64,000 nt of DNA from Acridotheres tristis (GCA_037013685.1 CM072908.1:7949001-8013000), one strand, 5' to 3'; shown: positions 34,601 to 46,100, counted from the stretch's first letter. Translations and numbers: made by a program. Notes: generated by a model not told the origin, from the letters alone.

Positions 34601-36303
34601 CAGAGAGGGAGGTGAGAGTCTGGGAGAGCTGCCTTTCAGTAATTCCATGCTCCTGGACAGGTGTGAGGAGCTGTCACCTTTGGCCATGCTGCCTGTACTT
34701 ACAGAGACCAGATATGGGCACATGCCTATGGTCTTGGCCCTTCCCACAGCATGGGAAGTGGGCAGCAGTGTTTTGGAGAGGCCTGGAAAACACACTGGAG
34801 AAGATGCTCTCACTGGAGAAGATGCTCTTACTGTTCTCAGACAAAACACTTGTGTGGTGTCTTTGCAGTTTGCTGCCTCCAGTTGAGAACTCTGTAAAGA
34901 AGGGTAGAGCCACCAAGGGCATGGAAGCACCCCAAGCTGGGCTGGCAGCTCCCACCAGGCAGGGAAAACATGTCCAGGTATGTGACATGTATGTAGGATC
35001 ATGTCCTGCATCACTGCAGGAAGGCTGTTGAAAGAGTACCTTTGGATGTGTCCATTCTGGGATGTCTTTTGGGTCCTCCATTCAATGACTTCATCATTCT
35101 ATGCTGTGTTGCTATGAATCTTTCTCTGAGCTAAACCTCTATGGTGTCCAGACTTCTTCATTAAGCAGAGGGTCACTGCCAAGATATCTTGGGGAGAGTG
35201 GAGGCATCCAGACTGTCTCTGGGTCATGGGCTGCAGGATGGGACCCTTGTTGCCAAAATGTCTGAGCTGCCTTCCCTTTGCTTCATGCAACAGCTTCCAC
35301 CCCTGGAAGGGCAGAGGAGTCTGGGGAAGGCTGCTGCCTTCTGTCCTGGAGGATTTGAAAAGCTAAGGAAGGAGAGGGTGGCTGCTGTGGCAGGAGTGGC
35401 TGCCGCTTTGTCCCCAGAGAGAAAGGAGAAGACACTGTCCCCTCCTGGAGGAAGACCACAGCCAAGGTAAGAGTGTGGCAGCACCTGTCAGTGCCAGAAG
35501 GGTTTCAAGGTGGGAGACACCCCTTTGTGATTAAGGAAGTGGAGCCCTGAGCCCTGGGCTGGATACAGTCCCTTGGACATCCCCTAACATGGGTATGCCC
35601 TGGGGTAGCCCCTGATCCTGGTGTCCCATGTGCCCCTTTTGGTGGTGAGGCTAAAGAGAACGTGGAGACACGTGGAGCAGCAGGAGCTGGGCCAGGAAGG
35701 GTTCCAGCCAGGGAGTGACAGGGGAATCTATCCCTGCCTTGCAGGACCCCACGAGCAAAACAAGTCCTGCTAAATTTGCAGCCATACAAAGTTGCCCGGG
35801 AGCAGTGCATGAAGGCCTTGCAGATCAACAAGTTACAGAAATGGTCCGATGACAATTCCCTCAGTAAGTATTTCCAAGCGCTGGATGCATTTTCCTGTGG
35901 TGGCACATTCCTCCCCTGCCTGGCAGCAGCTCCTGGAAAGCACTATCTGTGCTGCTGGGTGGGTGTGGGGAGTCCTGGAGCTGTCCCTGAACCAGACATG
36001 CCTTCTGGCTGCAGGTGACAGCCTCAGGCAGGATGGGGTGGGTAAGAACATGGGTGGGTTCCTCTGCTGTCTGGCCTGGCCTCTCCCAGGTCTTGTGGGG
36101 ATGGCTCTGCAGGGCTGGGGTGTCTGGGAGACTACAGAACCTCCACGAGCAGACTTGGTGAGCAGAAGTTCTCTGCCCTCCTCCCTGTACCTCCTGAATC
36201 CTGAACAGTTCCTGGATCCACCTCAAGTTTGGTGAAGCCACTGGAGATCCACGAAGAGACAACAGCAGAACTCGAACATGAGGACAGTGACATGGCACCA
36301 TGA
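31627..36303 (+). CDS. CCDC81-like protein (HU-type domain), multi-exon
   Basis: Exons: 31627-31693 (ATG, MTELFPGFLLALSPDLVYFH), 31854-31915, 32388-32544, 32908-33164, 33520-33605, 34146-34182, 34202-34249, 34266-34325, 34494-34550, 34869-34977, 35294-35466, 35745-35863, 36015-36041 and 36209-36303 (TGA 36301-36303). Exons 2-4 read as the CCDC81 HU-type region: EITKVWDNVSECYHQDLL, VGLMGLGTIHIMKRPIWH, then ECAEV-like VCAEVALRLHKPKATIVM and FDFVFKDIGILVCRGNHVVM. This domain class descends from DNA-binding HU proteins; CCDC81 itself is linked to centrosome biology in mammals, and birds carry many CCDC81-like genes. The tail is Ser/Pro/Lys-rich. Phase closes except between 34325 and 34494, where the joins differ by one base: either an exon is mis-called or the gene has a frameshift. 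About 450 codons in total. Family by memory, not alignment. Confidence 0.7.
32388..33164 (+). CDS. CCDC81-like exons 3-4, core of the HU-type domain
   Basis: Exon 3 (157 bases) begins after ttccag and contains the GLGT turn that in CCDC81 proteins begins the first beta-strands, followed by a basic stretch and SLEFDLNKPFMVGKKRVHGK. Exon 4 (257 bases) encodes an amphipathic helix (SKADELVCAEVALRLHKPKA), a second helix ending CEWALSSGQN, and the strand pair FDFVFKDIGILVCRGNHV, then VVMRFFEDLVQKVAQS. Order and spacing fit the paired HU-like folds of the family. Both splice sites are strong (CCTG|gtaaga, CCAG|gtgagt). Confidence 0.75.
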
Positions 36304-36335
36304 AAAAAGGAATAAAGACCTAGAAATCCATCACC
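36304..36335 (+). terminator. CCDC81-like 3' UTR and poly(A) signal
   Basis: AATAAA at 36311-36316 lies only 8 bases after the stop codon, so the 3' UTR would be about 30 bases. The unusually short UTR is inferred from the hexamer; a later signal could also be used. Confidence 0.45.
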
Positions 36336-36429
36336 TCTGTGTGTGAGTTGCTGCTCCATATCAGGGATTGAGCCCTTGGTTGGGACAACAGTGTTTGGTA
36401 ATCCAGATGGGACTGGTGGACATGGACGA

Positions 36430-37210
36430 CTCCAGTCACAGAATTCCAGGATGGGTGAGGTTGGAAGGGACCCCAGTGGCTCATCTGGTCCTACCTTCCT
36501 GCTCTATCAGGGCTGCCCCAGAGCACATGGTACAGGACTGTATCTGGATGGGTCTGAAATATCCTCGGTGATGGAGACTCCACCCCCTCCCTGGACCACC
36601 TGTTCTCAGTTCCATCACTTTAGGAGGAAGTTCTACCTCATGTTCAGCTGGAACTTCCTGGGCATCAATTCCTGTCCATTCGCCTTGTCCCATTGCTGGG
36701 CCTCCTGGAGCAGATCCTGGTCCCTGCTATGAGCCCTCCCTGCAGACAGTGAGACACAGGGATGAGGGCCCCTCTCCGCTGTGTCTCCTCTCAAGGCCTC
36801 ATCTCCCTCAGTCTTTCCTCGGCAGGGAGATGCTCCAGGCCCTTCATCATCTCCGCAGCCTCCACTGGTCCCACTCCAGGAGCTCCATGTCTCTCCTGTC
36901 CTGAGGAGTCCAGAACTGGACACAGCACTCCAGATGTGCCTCCCAGGGCTGACCAGAGTGGCAGGAACACTCCCTGACCTGCTGGCAATGCTCTACATGA
37001 TTCCCCCTGGATCCCATTAATCTCCTTGGCCTCCCAGGCTCAGGGACAGCTCATTGTCTCCTGGACCCTCAGGTCCTTCTCCAGCAGGTCACCCTCAGCC
37101 TGTGCTGGTGCCTGGGGTTGTACCTCCACAGATGCAGTATCTGCATTTCCCTTGTTGAACTTTAGAACTTCTTCCCTGCCCATCTCCTCAGCCTGTTTAG
37201 GTGTCTCTGA
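36430..37210 (-). mobile_element. Older CR1 copy, about 780 bases
   Basis: Reverse CR1 from gtcacagaattccaggatgg through agaactggacacagcactcc and tccagcaggtcaccctcagc. More diverged than the short copies elsewhere. Confidence 0.8.
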
Positions 37211-37599
37211 GGGCTGCAGAGGGTCTAGGGAGGGACAAACAGGGCCAGCTCATCAGTCTGAGGTGTGCACTCTATGAAAGGTGATTTTGGCAGGAGGAGA
37301 TCATGACAACCGACTCATGGCCACTGATTCCAGAATCCCACTAACTCCAAAGATGGACAAGACTGAGCCTATGGAATAATTAGTGTGAGATGGGAGGCAA
37401 TCATTTAAGGAATAGAAGATAGAGTATTAATTAGAGAATTCTGTAACATGCAGCCAATAAATATCGAGGCCTTTGCTATAAATAACATAAAGCTTCACTG
37501 AACAGGGAGCCAACATCTGTGGGAACCACCCAGGTCCTGCTATGCACAAACTGAAATTAAGATATAGAGGTCTCTCACCTCAGGGTGGGAACTGGTTCT

Positions 37600-37905
37600 G
37601 CACACCAGGGAATGAGCTTGGGACTGGGACAACCAGATCCACCTTCCAGGATGGCCACAGGCAGGATGGGGCAGGTGGGGACACAGGTGGGTTCCTCTGG
37701 TGTTGGCCCTGGTCTCTCCCAAGTCTTGGACTAGTGGGGCTGGGTCTGCAGGGCAGGAGTGTCTCAGAGGCCACCAGGACCAGAACCTCCAGGAACAGAC
37801 CTGGTGAGCACAAGGTGTCTGCCCTCCTCCCTATATCTCCAGCTGAAGAGTTCCTGGTCCCCCCTGAGCTTGGTGAAGCAGCTGGAGCTCCACGAAGGTG
37901 AAGGG
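37600..37905 (+). pseudogene. Partial duplicate of the 3' end of the CCDC81-like gene
   Basis: This block matches 36020-36262 in order: the ggcaggatgggg exon end, the ggtgggttcctctg intron start, the middle intron segment, ctgccctcctccct, and the terminal exon with ttggtgaagc and gagctccacgaag against gagatccacgaag. In the duplicate the frame corresponding to the last exon reads GTT CCT GGT CCC CCC TGA, a stop six codons in where the gene has TCA. The match stops near 37905 and CR1 sequence follows. It is a decayed tandem duplicate, not a working exon set. Confidence 0.65.
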
Positions 37906-37914
37906 CTCAGATGG

Positions 37915-38165
37915 AGCTCAGAGACAAAGGGGGTCCATACTGGGACCAGTGCTTTTAAATGTCTCCATCAACAACACTGACAGTGGGGTCGAGGGCACCC
38001 TCAGCATGTTGTCAGATGACCCTGAGCTGAGCAGTGTAGGTGACACACCTGGGAGACAGGATGCAATTCAATGGGACCTGGCCAAGTTTGAGAAATAGGC
38101 CCATGGGAACCTCAGGAGGATCAAGGTGGACAAATACAAGGTCCTGAACATGGGTTATGGCAACT
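37915..38165 (+). mobile_element. CR1 ORF2 reverse-transcriptase fragment
   Basis: The plus strand reads GSILGPVLLNVSINNTDSGV and then DDPELSS around the second catalytic region, ending in the GDTPGRQDAIQWDLAKFEK stretch before TAG. This is the C-terminal half of a CR1 RT domain, out of frame and dead. Confidence 0.85.
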
Positions 38166-38199
38166 GCAGTATCAGTCCAGAAGTGAGCTTGTCCCTCTC

Positions 38200-38575
38200 T
38201 TGTCCTTCTTCTACCCCAAGTTTTGCTATCAAGCCCTTCATTCCCTGCCTGGATTGAGACTGAGGGTTTTCCCAACTCATGTGCAGGACCTCATGAGATT
38301 CCCATGGCCCCAAATCTCAAGCTTGGCCAGGTCCTCCAGGATGGCCCTGTCCTTTGGGTGCACCACTTTGGGTCCTGCTCAGCTTCCTGTCACCTGCCAG
38401 CAGGCTAAGGGTGTGCTCCTCCTCACTGTGTCCTTGATAAGGCATCAAAGAGCACTGGTCCAAGGCAGGGCCCTGAGGCACACCACGCCTCACTGGACAT
38501 GGAACCATTGACTCCTACTCTGTCTGCTGTGTCTGTCGGTTCACTGTTCTTGTGACACCTCTCCAAAACCATCTG
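38200..38575 (-). mobile_element. CR1 remnant
   Basis: Reverse and diverged, with ggccctgaggcacaccacgc and cctctccaaaaccatctg, typical of the CR1 segment beyond the RT. Confidence 0.6.
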
Positions 38576-40250
38576 TCCATCTCTTTGGGTTCTGCCCAAG
38601 GTTGGACTTGACCTTCTTGTTTATTTTCAATCTTAACAATTCTCTTGTTCCCTCAATCCCTCTTTAATCTGTTAAGTTTCCACCAAACTGTACTCAGGGT
38701 TTAACGGGCTGAGGATAAACAAGGTTTTAGAGAAGAAAGTGATTGTAAAAATTCCCAAGGGAAATGTTCTCAGAGATTTTTGCTCTGCCCCTTTGCTGTC
38801 CCACCCTTGACCCACATTAAAGTAATTAATGGCAGAGGCCTGAGCTGCTGTGAGGTTGCAAATGCTGTTGGCTGCTGCCAGGGCAGCAGAAAGCAGAGAA
38901 ATCATTACAGAAGAGGAAATAGGCTTGTTTTGTTGGAATAAAGATCCTTCCAGGGGTTCAAATTTTGTGGCTGAGGCTGGTGGAGAGGAGAGAAGCCAAG
39001 TCTGTCAGCTCATATTCTGCATTGTTAGCTCAGCTTCAACTCTACAGTAATTTTTGGGTTATACTGAATCAGAAAAGTCCCATTCCGTCCCTCAAAGCCC
39101 CCTGACTGGGGACTTGGCTGCTTTGGATTCTGGAAGTTTACTCCAAGCAGAAAGATGTTTTTCACTGTAACTTGAACAATCATTTGGGTTACAGTGAGAA
39201 TGGGAGCATTTTTGGGCATAAAACACTGCTGAAATTTGAGGAAGGTGCTCAGTGGGTGACTGTTGCCCTCTCCTGTTCTGCTGGAATCAGGAACATATTT
39301 CTCCTGGTGCCTATGTTAATCCAAACCCACAAAATTCCAGAAATCTTTTACAGATTTGAGGACCTGAGCTTGATGTCAGAACTGACTTGAGGCACATTGG
39401 TTCTTCTCCACCCATGTGACTTTTCCATGTTTCCATATAAGCATGGACGTCATGGAGAAATGGTTTTGATTCCTGGCAGCCTTTGCCCTTAAAGACACCA
39501 CCCACGTCTTTTAACACATGCATTTTAAGTAGGGGCTGCAAAGAACAGAGATGACATTTCATAGCTGGGCATGTGCGCGCACAGCCTGGGGCTCTCAGCC
39601 TTGGTCCTTAGTTCTCTCCAAAGCTCTGACAGGGACAGGACCAGGGAAAATTGTGCCAGGGGAACTTTAGGCTGGATGTTGGGAAAATCTCTTTGTGGAA
39701 AGGGTGGCCAGGCACAGACAGTGTCTGCCCAGGCCAGTGGTGGAGTCACCATCCCTGAAAATGTTCGAAAAAGGTGTAGATGTGGCATTTAGGGACAAGG
39801 TTAATGGTGAACAACCTACCACCAGGTCCTGGGTTGATGGTTGGACTCAATGATCTTAGAGGGCTTCTCCAACTTGAATAATTCCATGATTCCATGACTC
39901 TTAGTTCCTGTCACTCCCAGAACAGGCAATTGACTGAAATAGAGTTTTTTTGTCTTCTTCCAAACTTCTTTTTTTACTCCCAGCTCTGCAGAAAGTGGCC
40001 AGCATTATGGGGACTTTCAGGTGTTGCCTGAGCTCAATCTCCACCATTTATTTATTGCAGTTTGTAATGTTTTGCCCACCCATGTCATGAACAGTGTCTC
40101 TGAGTGCGAACAACTCATAAAACCCAGGATCTGCCTGGGTGTGACTGACCAGCTGTGCTACTGAGCAGATAACTGAGAGTCCCCTCAGGGTTTATGATAT
40201 GTCAATAAAAAGTTTGGATTAATGGATTACCAACCTAATGCTGTGTGAAG
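38576..40250. other. Interval upstream of the guanylin gene
   Basis: Apart from the CR1 at 39600-39898 I see only unique AT-leaning sequence. The last 200 bases are the guanylin promoter region. Confidence 0.5.
39600..39898 (+). mobile_element. CR1 3' end
   Basis: aactttaggctggatgttgg, ggtggagtcaccatccctga, caatgatcttagagggcttc, then gattccatga. Confidence 0.9.
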
Positions 40251-40254
40251 TCTT

Positions 40255-40260
40255 TATAAA
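40255..40260 (+). promoter_or_regulatory. GUCA2: TATA box of the guanylin gene
   Basis: TATAAA lies about 140 bases before the ATG, so transcription should start near 40285 and give a 5' UTR of about 110 bases. Directly upstream (40219-40233) is an AT-rich homeodomain-like stretch, ggattaatggattacc, resembling but not matching an HNF1 half-site pair; HNF1 controls guanylin in mammals. The HNF1 reading is speculative. Confidence 0.65.
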
Positions 40261-40395
40261 GCTCTGACTGCTGGGCAGTCTGAGAGCTCAGGAGAGGAGG
40301 CGCAGTCTGAGAGACACAAAAAAAGGCAGAGAAAGGTCAAAGGCAGAGGAAATAAAATCTGCCCAGGTCAGGAAAGGCTTGGCTTTGCTGGCGCT

Positions 40396-43300
40396 ATGAA
40401 AAGCTTTCTTTCCTGGACAGTCCTGGCAGCCCTTGTCCTGTTGCACATCTCCCAGGCAGTCTATGTTCAGGTGAGCTTTTCTTCTTTCATTTGTTGTTAT
40501 TTCAAATTCAACAAAGTGCTGATATTTTTTAAACTTCTGGCTGCAACAGGAATCTTGAACTAAATTAGTAGACCTGAATTTTTGCTTTACTCTGCCTTGA
40601 TTTGCATCTGCATGTCTCTGTGCTCTGGGTCTTCCTTCTGTAAAACACTTCAGGTATCACTAAATGCTGCTAGTGTTTATTTACCTTCTCCAGCCATATC
40701 TCTGCTCTGAAATCCCTTAGGGACTGAGGTGCTTCATTTCCCGGGTTTTCCACTAGACCTAAAGCCACGTGCAGTGAAGGTGCTGACTTTAGAGAGTGAT
40801 GCAAACAAGGTGTGACAAAGGAGAAATTGTGTCGTGTTACCTAGTTCTAGGCAGGAAGTTCTTTGTGGAAATGATCTGTCCATTTATGGGATGGAGCCTG
40901 TCAAGAAAGGACAAAGAAGAGCTTAGCTGGATCCAATTAAATATTAATAGGCAGAGAAGTGATTAGAGAAGCTTCTGTGAAATTTTGCAAGTACACAGCA
41001 TCTATGTCTGATATTCCATGCAATGTGTAAGAGGTTAAGGTACTTCAGGGCCCTGGTCTGTCATTGGGAAAGCTTTGGATCTCTCTGAACTCATCCTAAG
41101 AGACAGTATGGGAGGTTTCAATCTGATTGCAATGTAAACAACTTCCTTTGGGGGCCAGGAAAACTAATACTTGTTAAACAATTATTTATACTTTCTATAT
41201 GTGTGCAGCAGTTTCCAGGAATATCTTTGTGTCCTGGACTAGCCTCTTTTTTGTCCTTTGGATGACAGGGATATCCAGAGGTAGCAGGTTAAAACTATTC
41301 CTTTCTCTCAAGTCATTCTTCAACATTTACAGTCTCCAGAGGAGCAAACAGCTTCCTACCCAGTGAAAAAGATCTCCGTTTTCTACTTGTAGCCATAAAA
41401 AAAGAGATAAAAATGAGAATGGCTGCTTCTAGGTTGCATAAAAGTGTAGGAAGTGTATCTCTGGAGTTTGAGCTGGAATTCTCCTCTCGTTAATCATTAA
41501 ATCTGTGTTTTCCCCACTGTACTTGCAATGAACTCTGAGTGCATTGCATTCCTTTCACCTAAGGTCGTTGAGGTCTGACTGATTCTTTGATTGTTCACTG
41601 CACAAAGTTGGCTTCCACTCTTCTTCCCTGAATTCGCTCCCAAGACTTCCCTTCCTTGTCCCATAGTATGTCATATTTAGCTCTCTCTAATACATCTTTC
41701 TTACTTGAGGTGGCAGGGTTTTGTCTCTGTTTTGCTGTTCCTTTGTTCTTTTTTTCCCCAGGACCTGCAGATCTCAGGGTTTGTTCCCACTTCCCGGTTT
41801 CTCTGAAATTATGCCCGTGTAAATCCACTCTTTTTTTAGTTCTATGGGTTTTGCTTCTTAGCTGTGTGACCAACAGCTGAATCCAGAGCTGCCTTTATAG
41901 GAAAAGTGAATTTTTCATAGGCAGCCAGGCTGATCACAGAATCAGAAAGTTGTTTAGTTTGGAAAAGCCCTTTAAGATCATTAAATCCAACTGTTCTTCC
42001 AGCACAGAGAGATCCACCATGTCCCCAGGTGCCTCATCCACATGTTTTTGGAACACTTCCAGGGATGGTGACTCCATCACTCCCATGGGCAGCTGTTGCC
42101 AATGCCTGTTTAACCTTTATAGATCATTAAGGTCAGAAAAGATCTATAAGATCATTGAGTTCAACTGATAAATTAACCTGAGTAAGATCATAAACCGATT
42201 GCAAGAGAAAAGAATTTGACTTGGTTAATAAATGCATATCCAAAGTCTATCTGATTGGGTTTTCTAAACCTTTAACGCCACAATAATGTGATTCTGTAAA
42301 AAACCCTCCAAAACCCCAGTCAGAATCAAATTCCCTCCCCACTTATCTCACACCATTCCCCACTGGACTCATGGGGATGTGTAACAAATGCTTATATTTG
42401 GTCATGTGCTGTATCAGAGTCACTGAATTTTATTTCTTTGGATGAGGAGCTGTTACTTGATCCTAGAATCCCAGGAAGGTTTGAGTTGGAAGGGACATTA
42501 AAGTTCATTTCGTTCCAAACCCTGCCATCAGGTTGGAACCTCCCTCATCACTTTACTGACTATATGTTGGCCACGAAACCATGTTAAAACAGCAGATAAA
42601 AATCAGTTTGAAAATGTTTATTTGTCTTTTAGGCCAAACTCTGATTATTTGCAGATGGGTACAGACTTTGTGTGCCTGGTTAAACAGCTGCAACACCTGC
42701 AACTTAAATTTATTACCTCAAAAAGGGGAAGTCTCTTGAGGGAATGACCCTTAACTGATGCACAGGGAGAAGCAACTAAAACATAGAGTAATATTTCTCA
42801 GAGTCCTGTCCCAGCTTCCTTAAGTTTCTGGTGTGAGCTTTGAGTCAGAAGTGCCATATTTATGCTTCCAAAAACTTGTTTTTCACAAACTGTGTGGGCA
42901 AGTTTTAAATTGGCACAGGGTGGGATTGTTGGCCATCTGTGCAGGGCCAGGAGCTGGAGTCAATGATCCCTGTGGGCACCTTCCAATGCAAGAGATTCTG
43001 GGATTCTAAATTAATGGAAATTTTCCAATGTCTTGGGGTGAAAGGTTTAAGCCCTCAACAATGTGTGGTGTGAAAGAAGAGCTGCTTTTGTGTGGCCACA
43101 CCCTGCCAGGTCATAGCCAACACTTGATACTTCCACTGCTGTGTTAGGAGAAAGGGTGAAGCAAATAAATTCTCATTTACCCCCATTCAAGTAATGATTT
43201 TGTACATCTCTACCACATATCCCTGGAAGTACTGATGGAGCTTGTAGCAACCTGGTCTAGTGGAAGGCGTCCCTGACTGTGGCAGGGGGTGGAATGAGAA

Positions 43301-44706
43301 GAGCTTTAACCCATTCCAGGATTCTGTGATATTTCCCAGTCATCACTTTTGAAGATCTAGTTTGAAGATTCCCAGCCTAGATCTTCCTATCCCAGATTTT
43401 ATGAGTCTGTCTCATGGGGATGAGCCAGGCTCAAATTCTCCCTCTGTCCACTGCCTTCACTCAGCATAGGTTTTATCTGGGCTTTCTTTCGACATCATCT
43501 TTTCCCTCTGTTATATTTTTTTGGGAGAGGTCTCGGTTGAAATTGAATGGATTTGCCAAAGGCCTGACTTCCTGATACCTCTTCTTTCTGGTTCTGCACA
43601 GGATGGAGACTTGAAATTCCCCCTGGAGTCCGTGAAGAAGCTGAAGGAGCTCATGGATAGGAATGGACACATCAACCCTCGCATGATGGTTCCCATGGGT
43701 AGCTATTCCCTATGCCAAGAAAAACACCTCCCTGAGGAATTCCGGCCTGTGTGCAAGAGGGAAGATGCACCAATGATTTTTAGGAGGCTGAGTATGTCGT
43801 TCATATTCTGTATTTTCATATTTACCACAGTTTTCAACCTTAAACATTCCAATAACAGGAGGCAAAGCCACGGAATTACTTCTGTGTCACTTCTAGGGTA
43901 GCTGGGAGGGTTTGTGCTGCTTTTGTGCTGCCCTTTCTCCTGCAAAGGTTGGGATCCACAAAACCCCTAAGGAAAACTCCTGCACTGCTGAGCTGAGCTG
44001 TTCCCTGGGCGCATTCCACTGCTGTGACCATGGAAAAGTTCATCCAAGTAGAATAATGGAATTACTGAATGGTTTGGTTGGGGGAACCTTAAAGCCCATC
44101 CCATTTCACCCCCTGCCATGGGCAAGGACGCCTTCCACTGTCCCAGGCTGCTCCAAGCCCTGTCCAAACTGGCCTTGGACACTTCCAGGGATCCAGGGGC
44201 AGCCACAGCTTCTCTGGGCACCCTGTGCCAGGGCCTCATCACCCTCACAGGGAGGAATTTCTTCCTGATATCTCATCTAAATCTACCCTTCTCTGGCTTA
44301 AGCCATTTAAGCCGTTTCTCCTTGTCCCTCTGCCATGGGCTGCTGCTGCAAAAGTGTTTGCTTTTTAAAGTTTTTATATTGCATTTATCTACTGTCCAGT
44401 ACAAAGGACACTTTAGGATTAAATGGTGCCATGTCCTCTTGTCCTTTTGCTTCCACATGTTCCCATTGCTTCCCAAGGAATTCAGGTTTTATTTCATTTC
44501 TTCAGCTAGATCAAAATCTTAGAGCAGTATTACCTACAAGGATCTTTCAAATGATAAGAATGCAGAGGAGTCTCCAAATGCTTTGAACAGGTAGCTGTGC
44601 CCTCCTGGCATTTGACTGAATCCCTCCTTTCTCCTGGACAGGCCTGGCTGCCGAGGATGACCTGTGTGAGATCTGTGCCAATGCTGCCTGTGCTGGCTGC
44701 TTCTGA
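40396..44706 (+). CDS. GUCA2: Guanylin/uroguanylin precursor, 109 aa
   Basis: Three exons: 40396-40470, 43602-43791 and 44642-44706, phases 0 and 1. Exon 1 is a 25-residue start with a signal peptide (MKSFLSWTVLAALVLLHISQ). Exon 2 is the pro-region: KFPLESVKKLKELMDRNG, with the two pro-region cysteines at SLCQEK and RPVCKR. Exon 3 ends DDLCEICANAACAGCF then TGA at 44704-44706. The four cysteines have the C-x2-C-x4-C-x2-C spacing of the guanylin family, whose members are secreted by intestine and kidney and activate the receptor guanylate cyclase GUCY2C. Length fits the usual 109-115 residues. The peptide mixes features: Asp-Asp before the first Cys and one residue after the last Cys, as in uroguanylin; E-I-C-A and A-A-C as in guanylin. 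I therefore give no A/B suffix. Confidence 0.92.
41935..42175 (-). mobile_element. CR1 3' end in guanylin intron 1
   Basis: Reverse: gatcacagaatcagaaagtt, catgtccccaggtgcctcat, cacttccagggatggtgact. Confidence 0.8.
42455..42535 (-). mobile_element. CR1 3' end in guanylin intron 1
   Basis: Reverse tail: tagaatcccaggaaggtttg, agttggaagggacattaaag. Confidence 0.65.
42905..43010 (+). mobile_element. CR1 3' end in guanylin intron 1
   Basis: ccaggagctggagtcaatga and cttccaatgcaag with the gattctgggattct tail. Confidence 0.65.
43215..43335 (+). mobile_element. CR1 3' end in guanylin intron 1
   Basis: agcaacctggtctagtggaa, tggcagggggtggaatgaga, ggattctgtga. Confidence 0.7.
44058..44335 (-). mobile_element. 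CR1 3' end in guanylin intron 2
   Basis: Reverse: ccatgggcaaggacgcctt, caggctgctccaagccctg, acacttccagggatccaggg. Confidence 0.85.
44659..44703 (+). other. GUCA2: Mature guanylin-type peptide
   Basis: The C-terminal peptide DDLCEICANAACAGCF has four Cys expected to pair 1-3 and 2-4. Family members I know have Thr between the last two cysteines; here it is Ala, and an aromatic Phe follows the last Cys. That Ala-plus-aromatic ending recalls the bacterial heat-stable peptides that act on the same receptor. The processing point before the Asp pair is inferred. Confidence 0.7.
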
Positions 44707-45680
44707 GAAGGTGGAAAAACTCATGCAAGACATGTCCTGCTGGGAAGTTAGTGCATTCCTGTGGCTAGATCATGTACTTTCACCAATCAATATTCCTGGA
44801 CTTCATCTCCCACTCCAGCCAAACTGGAGCTGGCAGCTCGTGGGGACATCCCTGCAGTCTTGCAGCACCTGGATCAGGTGCCACTACCAGAGCAGGTCTG
44901 CCAGCAAGGAAGCTGTGACTCCTCTGAGAGGTGCAGGTACTACAGAAGTTGTGTGATACTGGAATGGAAATGCCCTGTGTTTCATTTCCCACTATTTTGC
45001 CTGGATTTGAACAAACTGGGTGAAACTCAGCATCCTTCGTAGCCTTTTTAATATCTTATATTTAATGTCCAATAAGTAGTATCTCATCATTAATATCTGT
45101 GATTTGGTCTCCCCTACACACAACACCACTGGCTTATTTCCTTTCCCAGTCCCTCCCTCCTTCCTAGTGTGTTAGATCCCTTTCCTTTCCACCTGTCTGC
45201 AGGTGACACCTTTGAGTTTGTAGCAGAACTGCAACAAGTAACTCGAGCTGAATTCCTGGTGTTTAGGAACACTCTGACAGCCAGAAATCATACTGCTCCT
45301 TGTACTGATTGTTATTGATTTAGGGAATGGGTGTAGAGTAGCATAGGAACACTTCTTCCCTGGATATCAAGGTTCTTTAAACTCTCTTTGGGAGAAAGGA
45401 ATTCCAAAGTGCAGTGCTAGAATCACACTGAAATGAAAGCATTGCCTATTGTTTTATTTATTGGTGGTAAGATTGTAAAGAGATATTCTGCCCATATCTA
45501 TATGCTGTACAGGCAATAAAAAGAATAATAATTTGGATTTTTTTTCTGCTTTGTTTTTTCGTTTGTTTGTTATTGCTGGGGTTTGGGGTGGATTTTGTTT
45601 TAGGATACTCTTCTTTCCTCCTTGCTTTTTCCCCATATAAAGCACTTCATGTCTGTGGTTTCCCTAAATAAAAGATATCT
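44707..45680 (+). terminator. GUCA2: Guanylin 3' UTR region with two poly(A) signals
   Basis: No AATAAA occurs close to the stop codon. The first are at 45515-45520 and 45667-45672, giving 3' UTRs of about 0.8 or 1.0 kb, longer than I would expect for a guanylin mRNA. The first CR1 sequence starts only at about 45715, so both signals belong to unique sequence. Confidence 0.4.
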
Positions 45681-45714
45681 TTTAAAGATGTCCTGAACTT
45701 AAATCAGTTTGTAG

Positions 45715-46100
45715 TCACAGAATCACAGAACTATTTGGGTTGGGAAAGCCCTCCAGGATCATTGAGTACAACCTGTGCCAGATCCCCATCTTGTCACCCA
45801 GCCCAGAGCTGGGCCATGCCCAGTCTTTCCTTAGACACTTCCAGGAATGAGGACTCCACCACTGCCCTGGGCAGCCCCTTCCTATTTCTGACCACCCTTT
45901 CCATGAAGAAATTTCTCTTGATGTCCAACCTAACCCTCCCCTGGCCCAAACTGAGGCCCTTCTCTCTCCTCCTGTCCCTGTTCCTGGGAGCAGAGCCCAA
46001 CCCCCCTGGCTACACCCTTCTGTCAGGGAGTTGTGGGGAGGCAGAAAGTTCCCCCCTGAGCCTCCTTTTCTCCAGGTTGAGTATCCCCAGATCTGTCATG
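45715..46100 (-). mobile_element. CR1 fragment
   Basis: Reverse: agtcacagaatcacagaact through cactgccctgggcagcccct to tctccaggttgag. Confidence 0.85.

Noticed and set aside
44597..44956. 119-codon frame overlapping guanylin exon 3
   Set aside because: Out-of-frame shadow of the true exon; the guanylin frame has the four-cysteine peptide and correct phases.
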